Positions 21,483-21,539 of a DNA stretch of 21,539 nucleotides are shown in pieces. The notes under the pieces were generated by a model, which saw only the letters and a list, made by a program, of their open reading frames with translations, ran no database searches and had not been told where the DNA came from. How positions within the stretch are numbered: position 1 is the first letter of the stretch; each line of letters opens with the position of its first letter. The translations under genes were made by a program, and so were the position numbers. Source of the DNA: Pseudomonadota bacterium (lineage in GTDB: Bacteria; Desulfobacterota; Desulfovibrionia; Desulfovibrionales; Desulfovibrionaceae); assembly GCA_023438245.1 (NCBI GenBank), contig JAEXRD010000037.1:1-21539 (forward strand). The letters are read 5' to 3'.

Positions 21483-21539
21483 CCCCCCCCCCCGGGCGGG
21501 GGGGCGGGGGGGGGGCGACGGGGCACGCGCGGGCGGGCG
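21483..21539. other. Low-complexity C/G run at the window end, probable assembly artefact
   Basis: After the adk stop there are 28 ordinary bases, then a run of 11 C (21483-21493) followed by G-runs of 3, 7 and 10 broken by single C bases, and a GC-only tail. The start (GAAGGGCCCC) could be the first arm of a strong GC-rich terminator after adk. The rest looks like sequencing or assembly noise at a contig edge and should not be interpreted. Confidence 0.7.

Noticed and set aside
1..21539. Search for CRISPR arrays, insertion sequences, prophage genes, tRNAs and toxin-antitoxin pairs
   Set aside because: No regularly spaced repeats, transposase or integrase motifs, cloverleaf genes or small paired toxin genes were seen; gaps between genes are all under about 125 bp.

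Overview
This GC-rich window looks like chromosomal housekeeping DNA from a sulfate reducer of the Desulfovibrio type (Desulfovibrionaceae). Three things point there. The adenylate kinase carries a Cys-X5-His-X15-Cys-X2-Cys LID motif with the residue numbering I recall for the Desulfovibrio gigas enzyme. The block precorrin-2 dehydrogenase / HemX-like protein / HemA fits a siroheme-dependent heme route. The remaining gene neighbours are also typical of the group. I see no tRNA or rRNA gene, insertion sequence, prophage, CRISPR array or toxin-antitoxin pair. The window begins inside a gene and ends in a C/G homopolymer run that looks like a contig-edge artefact, so it is probably a whole contig.

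Layout. 1-5075 (+): the tail of an unidentified gene, a three-part DHH / CBS / tRNA nucleotidyltransferase protein, a soluble ferric-reductase-like flavoprotein, and a sodium:proton antiporter-like membrane protein. 5198-11605 (+): a tight run of HIT-family protein, LapA-like, LapB-like, MutS, a small lipoprotein and LysA, closed by a strong intrinsic terminator at 11613-11652. 11652-13653 (+): rsmE and rarA, with the rsmE start codon sitting in the terminator's T-tract. 13672-16319 (-): two glycosyltransferases, CgeB-like and GT9, in the only minus-strand block of the window. 16437-19684 (+): a precorrin-2 dehydrogenase, a CcsA/HemX-like membrane protein, hemA and a small unknown protein, with tilS (19686-20729) one base later. 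20781-21452 (+): adk with its own candidate promoter and operator-like dyad.

How the genes fit together. The 16.4-19.3 kb block covers the first committed step of tetrapyrrole synthesis (HemA), a probable membrane effector of HemA (the HemX-like protein) and the oxidation of precorrin-2 to sirohydrochlorin, which feeds siroheme for sulfite reductase and, in this group, heme. LapA and LapB would together control lipopolysaccharide synthesis, and the two glycosyltransferases may decorate surface polysaccharide. Adk recycles the AMP released by sulfate activation.

No clearly new multi-gene system is present. The most interesting points are the operator-like dyad on the adk promoter, the metal-binding Adk LID, the HemX-like protein that keeps its histidines but has lost the WWD tryptophans, the LapB without a transmembrane anchor, the rsmE start inside a terminator, the DHH-CBS-nucleotidyltransferase fusion, and a palindrome between the divergent GT9 and siroheme promoters.
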